From Sugiyamaella lignohabitans (taxonomy: Eukaryota; Ascomycota; Dipodascomycetes; Dipodascales; Trichomonascaceae), in the NCBI RefSeq assembly GCF_001640025.1, contig NC_031673.1:1922001-1986000 (forward strand): a stretch of DNA of 64,000 nt. The letters are read 5' to 3'. Below are positions 59,210 through 64,000 of the stretch, piece after piece. How positions within the stretch are numbered: position 1 is the first letter of the stretch; every line of letters begins with the position of its first letter. The notes under the pieces were generated by a model. That model was given only the letters and a program-made list of their open reading frames with translations, did no database searches and had not been told where the DNA came from. The position numbers and the translations under genes are program-made.

Positions 59210-62200
59210 ATGTCGTCGTGGTACTCGTCATTTCCGGCACATATCCAGCCGGGAGGTAAGTCAGCAGCCAGGGTTATTGAAGATTTACTGAGGTATTCGC
59301 CATTAACGTTTCCTTTGGAGCCAATTGCTCTGGCAAGAGGAGTCAATGGTGCTAAGCCAAGTGTTCAGCGACTTAATTCCATCTGTTACTTGAAGGATGC
59401 ACCTGACCCAGTGGTTAGTGATTCTATTGATGGAACGAAACAGGTGTGGTACCTGATTCTCGCCAATACTAGAGACCACTTAGAATTGCATATAACAGCT
59501 CCCCGAAGTCACGGAACGGCCAGTGGACCACAACAGGAGTCGTCTAATGAATCTGGAGTGAGCCCAGATCCAGAACGAGAGTTCGACTCTGAGGGCGATA
59601 CTGCCTTGAATTCCAGTGTTGATCCAGTAGACACAAGTGATGGTGATCAGACTGCACCACCGGCTAGTTCAGCTTGGCAGAAGCCCCTACCTGGAGTGGG
59701 TAAACCTCCACCACCTCCTAAGAGACCTAGTTTAGAGTCCATTCTTGATACACCCCATTTTCACGACTTTCATCTAATTATTGACGACAATAGAATGGAT
59801 ATAATAGACGAGGATCCTCGAACCGAGATTTACAAGTTTGTATGTTCGGTAACTTCAATTGAGCTTACAATAATCGTGCGACCGCCTGAGTTTGACGATG
59901 AGGATATATCCCAGTTTACCCCCCAGAAAATTAGAGAGCGATTCGAAAGATATCGACATCAGAAGCCTTCAGCAACGGTTCCAACCGACTACGTGTGTTT
60001 TAATACCTTGTACAACATTATATTCAAGCCATTAGACTCGGAAGAACCCAAGGAGATCATGTTCAACAATCCGACTTTGAACATGCGGGTCGACCCCTCT
60101 ATTCTATGTCGACGATTGCACTTTTCACGGGATGAACAAAGAGAGGCATATGTGCCGCCGAATCTGCACGACTTTTCCAACCCAGAAACGGCATCTCTTC
60201 GTCAAAAAATGTCCCGCATGTTACTAGAGGCTAGTTTGCTCACATATCAAGCAATTTCGCATTCCGGTACTAAGCAAAAGTATAGTCATGAGCTTGAGAA
60301 TGCTGTTCCTCATCTGCTCAAGGCTCTTGGATGCAGCTCATACCCCACCGGACCACCTTCTTCTTATCCTAATAGTGCTTTATCAGTTAGCGAGTTTTCT
60401 CATTATATAGCATTAGGTACGGTGGAGAACTTCAGCGATGAACTGATCTGGGAGAGGTACAACCAACAGGTGCTGCATGATGAGAAATTCACCTACTTGT
60501 ATCTTGACTCATTGAGAGGAATTGCTCAGGTGCGTCAAAGCGAGGATCTAGAAATTCGCGTCATGGAGCTTTACTCGATGGGGATTCCAACAGTTAATGA
60601 TGCTCAACAAGCATACAGAACTTTTAATCTAGACATGGATGAAGCTTGTTATTCGACGTCGTATATCTCCGAAGAGATCTTGATCGATACGTACAAGCAA
60701 ATGGTAAAAGAACGCCCCAGTTCGAAGGCAACGCTACGAGGAGCCCTAGACACTATAGTGAAAACGACGCGCCAGTCGCTTGAGAAGGTGAAGAGAGTGC
60801 TTGAAATTGACGAGATGGATGTGGTTGAAGCCTTTAAACTCTTGGAAATCCCCACCGAGGAAGGTATTGAGAACATTGCGATCGATTCTATTAAAGTCTC
60901 GTTTGAGTTAAAGGCTTACAACATGGGTGAAGAGAACGATCAGCAGCTCAAGTTAGCATTATTTACTATTGCCAAGGCACGAGAGTCGTTTGAATTACTT
61001 AATTACTACGAGTCATTGACCTTTGGAAGCCTGCCAGACATAGATCTCGAGAATGCTTGCGCACTTTTAGGCATTGATACTTCTCTGCGAGATGAGAAGA
61101 GCATTATTACAATTTTCCAGATTCGATTGAAAGATACTCCAGATGAAGTGCTTGAACTTCGACAGGCATTAAGGAGAATTGGTGAAAGCTTTGATAGCCA
61201 AGTTATTCCAAATTATCTTGCGACTGGAAATGCTTCAGCGGCCGCAGTACCTGATGAATCCGATGCACATGGCGGTATATGGCCAGTGGGATTAAACAAC
61301 ATTGGAAACACATGTTATTTAAACTCATTGCTGCAGTACTATTTCACAATCAATCCTCTTCGAGAAGCGGTAAGAACCTTTGTAGAGTCACCAAACAAAG
61401 AGAATCTGGCATCAATCAACTTGGAGAAGAAAAAGGTAGGCGGTCGTAATGTGCCTGCTTGGGAGGTCAAGAGAGCGCAAGAGTTTGTCTGTTTGCTTTC
61501 CGATTTGTTTTCTGAAATGATTACGACCAAAGATAAACATGTTTCGCCAACCAGGGACCTGGCTTATTTGGCTCTTGTACCTGCACGAGACGAGCAAGAA
61601 GATGAAAATGCTATTGAGATAACTGCTGAAAATAGTGTTTCCAAGGCCGATGACAATACTCCGCATATTACAGTCCATGACGCTGTTGAGGAAGAGGCCC
61701 CTGATGTGATGATAATTTCCTCTGACTCTGATGCCGAAACTGATATCGAAGAGGTGCAAATGAAACCGAGAACTACCCGCTCGTCGTCTTCCAGTTTGGA
61801 TCAGTTGGAGGATTTTGATACTAGCTCAAGTGAAACCGAAGCTATTGAAACGCCTTCTGGCTCGTCTGCAAGCTCGGATGCTAATAAGGAAAACGAAAAG
61901 CCCAAGCGAAACAACTCATCAGATGATCTACGAAGTCTTAAGAAAAAGGTTTCTAGGACCCTAGACGAGGAAACTTTACCCAGGGCCACTGTTCATGTTC
62001 TCGGCAAGCCTAATGAACAAGAAGTTGAAACAGCCCGAGCCGCTCAAGAAGGCACCGCTGTAACAGCCGACCACACTGACGCTCCACTTATTGTCGTATC
62101 TGGGGATCATGAGACTCCTGGAACCGTAGACACAGGTCACCTCACTAGTAAATTCAAAACAGCGCCAATAGTGGATGTTGTCGAGGTAGACAGTGCTTCT

Positions 62201-63377
62201 TTAACACCAGCACCAGCCAGCAGTCCAGGTGAAGAGAAGAACCGAAGAATCGACTCAGCCCTCTTTGGCAGACAGCAGGATGTTACTGAGTGTATTGAGA
62301 ATGTGTTGTTCCAAATTGAAGCTGCTTTTAAACCAACAGCATACGAAGAGGACGGTGAACAAGTGGACATCATTAAGGAGTTATTCTATGGCAAAACTAA
62401 ACAAGTTCTTGAAGCAGAGGCTGATGGCAAGAATCGACGACAAAAAACAGAACGATTCTCAAGCTTGCTAGTAGATGTTGCCGAAGGATCTCGAGATATT
62501 TATGAAGCACTAGATTCATACTTTGGAGAAGACATTGTAGAGCTCGAGTCTGTACCAACGAGGAGATCAGTGACTATTTCTCAGCTACCACCTATTCTTC
62601 AAGTACAAATTCAGCGAGTTCAGTTTGATCGGGTGTTAGGCCGACCATTCAAGTCGCTGGCACTCCTGAAATTTGATGAGACTATTTATATGGATAGATA
62701 TCTAGATATGGATGATCCTGAATTGCATGCTAAGAGGCGCGAAGTGTTTGCCTGGAGAATGGAAATATCTGATCTCAAAAAACAATTACGGGAGCTGAAT
62801 AGCAGAAAGGTAAGTGGACAAGAGAACCTCCAACAGAGGAACAAAAACTAACACTGGATTTTAGAACAATGGATTGACAACACGGGACTCGCTAATTGCA
62901 ACTCGAGACTGGCTCAAACAACAAGTGGAAAAAGACACCGAGTTCAAGGTATCACCACGCGTAATAAAGTTTTTTGACGATGAGATTGAACGAATTTCGG
63001 CCAGGATGACGGAGATTACAAACCGACTAGCTGAACTAGACGAAGCTGTTAAAAACCAGTTCTCGGATATGAAGAAAATCGGGTACAGAATCCATTCGGT
63101 GTTTGTACACCGTGGCCAGGCCACGTTTGGCCATTACTGGATCTACATCAACGACATGAAACAGGGTGTCTTCCGTAAATACAACGACGAATACGTCACT
63201 GAAGTACCCTATAGCGAGGTGTTTGATGACCGTGAAGACAATACTGCAACTCCCTATTTCCTAGTTTTTGTTCGCGAGGATCTTGCTAACGAGTATACTG
63301 ATGCAGTTGTTCGCCAGCCCCTTTCTTTGCAGACCGAGGCCGATAAACTAAGTAGCATCGATTCTATGGAGTCATGA
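59210..63377 (+). CDS. UBP2: Ubiquitin C-terminal hydrolase UBP2 (two exons)
   Basis: This 1,370-residue deubiquitinase in yeast trims Lys63 chains and opposes Rsp5 in sorting. Exon 1 is 59210-62809, the intron 62810-62864 (GTAAGT, AACTAAC, TTTTAG; 55 nt), and exon 2 62865-63377. The Cys box GLNNIGNTCYLNSLLQ has nucleophile Cys702, and the His box is YRIHSVFVHRGQATFGHYWIYI in exon 2, so the intron separates the catalytic residues. The large N-terminal region (1-690) fits Ubp2. An acidic/Ser-rich insert (about 810-970) splits the USP fold, also as in Ubp2. ILQVQIQRVQFDR and KFDETIYMDRYLD are late USP motifs. A foldback half-element starts 54 bp past the stop. Confidence 0.94.
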
Positions 63378-63430
63378 AGCATGTATCATAATACTATTTT
63401 ATTTAATGACTCTCTCTCGGGGTCATGCTA

Positions 63431-63490
63431 TGCCTCTGGCGGCTGGGGCTCCGCCCCAGAGCCCGCCGGTCCTCTCGCTTCGCTCAAGTC
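63431..63490 (-). repeat. Foldback element, copy L (left half only)
   Basis: TGCCTCTGGCGGCTGGGGC, CCGCCCCAGA, then CCTCTCGCTTCGCTCAAGTC: the left half of an inverse-orientation copy with a few substitutions and no right arm. It lies between the convergent UBP2 and the edge gene, in the UBP2 3' flank. Confidence 0.75.
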
Positions 63491-63583
63491 GGGCGTCGGG
63501 TGATTGCGACGATTAAATGAATTATTTGTCTATAGAATGGCGGCTGGGGATGGAGTGCTGTATTCTGAGTAGGTTCAAGAGGT

Positions 63584-64000
63584 TTACATGATTGCATCGA
63601 GCTTGGCGTAGACAGAAAAGACAGCAGCAATGATCTCGATTTGTAGGGCTTTATCTGGGTAGGCAGCAACTTCATCTGCTATAACAGTAGACAGATTGAC
63701 ACCCACACCAGTAGAATGTTCCGAGGCGCTACGGGAAATGAATGGCCACTCAGAGTAGTCCCCAAGGATCTCATCAGCCCGAGCAAATGCATTGTCACGA
63801 GCGTCATATCCAAGGGTGGACAGAGCGTTTTCCAGCACATTGGCGGCATATGATCCTCCTACCAGAGCAATAGAACGGAGATATCTGAAAGGAACATCCT
63901 CGGGGAAATAGGGAGTAGGACCCAAGACACAGGTTCTAGCTGTCAGAAGTGTGATGACACGGCGTTTAATCTCATCCTTCACTTGCGTATCAGTCACTGG
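63584..64000 (-). CDS. C-terminal part of an unrecognised protein (cut by window edge)
   Basis: An open frame enters from the right edge with no start codon of its own (the frame continues upstream past a GTG) and ends at 63584. About 138 residues are visible. They are well-ordered in appearance: an initial charged helix (KDEIKRRVITLLTART), PFRYLRSIALVGGSYAANVLE, and a helical end (ALQIEIIAAVFSVYAKLDAIM). I do not recognise the family. It converges with UBP2. Confidence 0.6.
   Translation of the reverse strand, partial: PVTDTQVKDEIKRRVITLLTARTCVLGPTPYFPEDVPFRYLRSIALVGGSYAANVLENALSTLGYDARDNAFARADEILGDYSEWPFISRSASEHSTGVGVNLSTVIADEVAAYPDKALQIEIIAAVFSVYAKLDAIM

Noticed and set aside
1224..63490. 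Classical DNA-transposon MITE with target-site duplication
   Set aside because: The immediate flanks of the full copies show no consistent direct repeat; flank complementarity is inverted rather than direct.

Overview
The window reads as nuclear DNA of a budding yeast (Saccharomycotina) outside the Saccharomyces and Candida groups. Every recognisable protein is fungal. Introns are frequent for a yeast, with GTAAGT/GTGAGT/GTATGT donors and CTAAC branch points close to the acceptor. A 5S rRNA gene stands alone between protein genes, as in Yarrowia-type yeasts. An XlnR/XYR1-type (hemi)cellulase regulator and a PalH/Rim21 pH sensor are kept. A Dipodascales/Trichomonascaceae yeast (Sugiyamaella or Blastobotrys-like) is my best guess; this is inference, not proof.

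Layout. 1-8.7 kb: promoter-like DNA, a CCE1-type mitochondrial Holliday-junction resolvase (two exons), an unrecognised acidic protein, a zinc alcohol dehydrogenase, and a GC-rich accessory stretch with five copies of a palindromic repeat. 8.7-25 kb: the XlnR-type regulator (with a repeat copy inside its intron), a carboxypeptidase Y-like protease whose reading frame requires a 2-nt exon, a Pep12/Vam3 syntaxin, DNA polymerase alpha (POL1, two MCB boxes upstream), a nucleoside hydrolase, tRNA-Val, a tRNA-Met/tRNA-Glu pair 5 nt apart, and an ACS-family transporter. 25-38.9 kb: a mitochondrial membrane protein, HSP78 with a step-type heat-shock element, RIM21, an MNN2-type mannosyltransferase, the 5S rRNA gene, a peroxisomal enoyl-CoA isomerase with a decayed duplicate of its tail, and an FMP32/MCUR1-family protein. 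39-49 kb: COQ3, VPS60, an F-box protein, glucosamine-6-phosphate deaminase, alanine:glyoxylate aminotransferase, and a Baeyer-Villiger-type monooxygenase. 49-64 kb: a second flavin monooxygenase head-to-head with the first, a 2H phosphoesterase, PSD2 (four exons), BCS1, UBP2 (two exons), and a gene cut by the right edge.

The genes form no single pathway. Mitochondrial functions are well represented (CCE1, HSP78, FMP32, COQ3, BCS1, the 25.6-kb protein), followed by endosome/vacuole traffic and signalling (syntaxin, VPS60, RIM21, PSD2, UBP2).

The two strongest unusual signals are (i) the 2-nt exon in the carboxypeptidase gene, and (ii) a family of about 130-140 bp GC-rich foldback elements (TGCCTCC...GGAGGCA). 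Nine are full length, and at least five are halves or decayed. Several lie 13-76 bp behind stop codons and one sits inside an intron.
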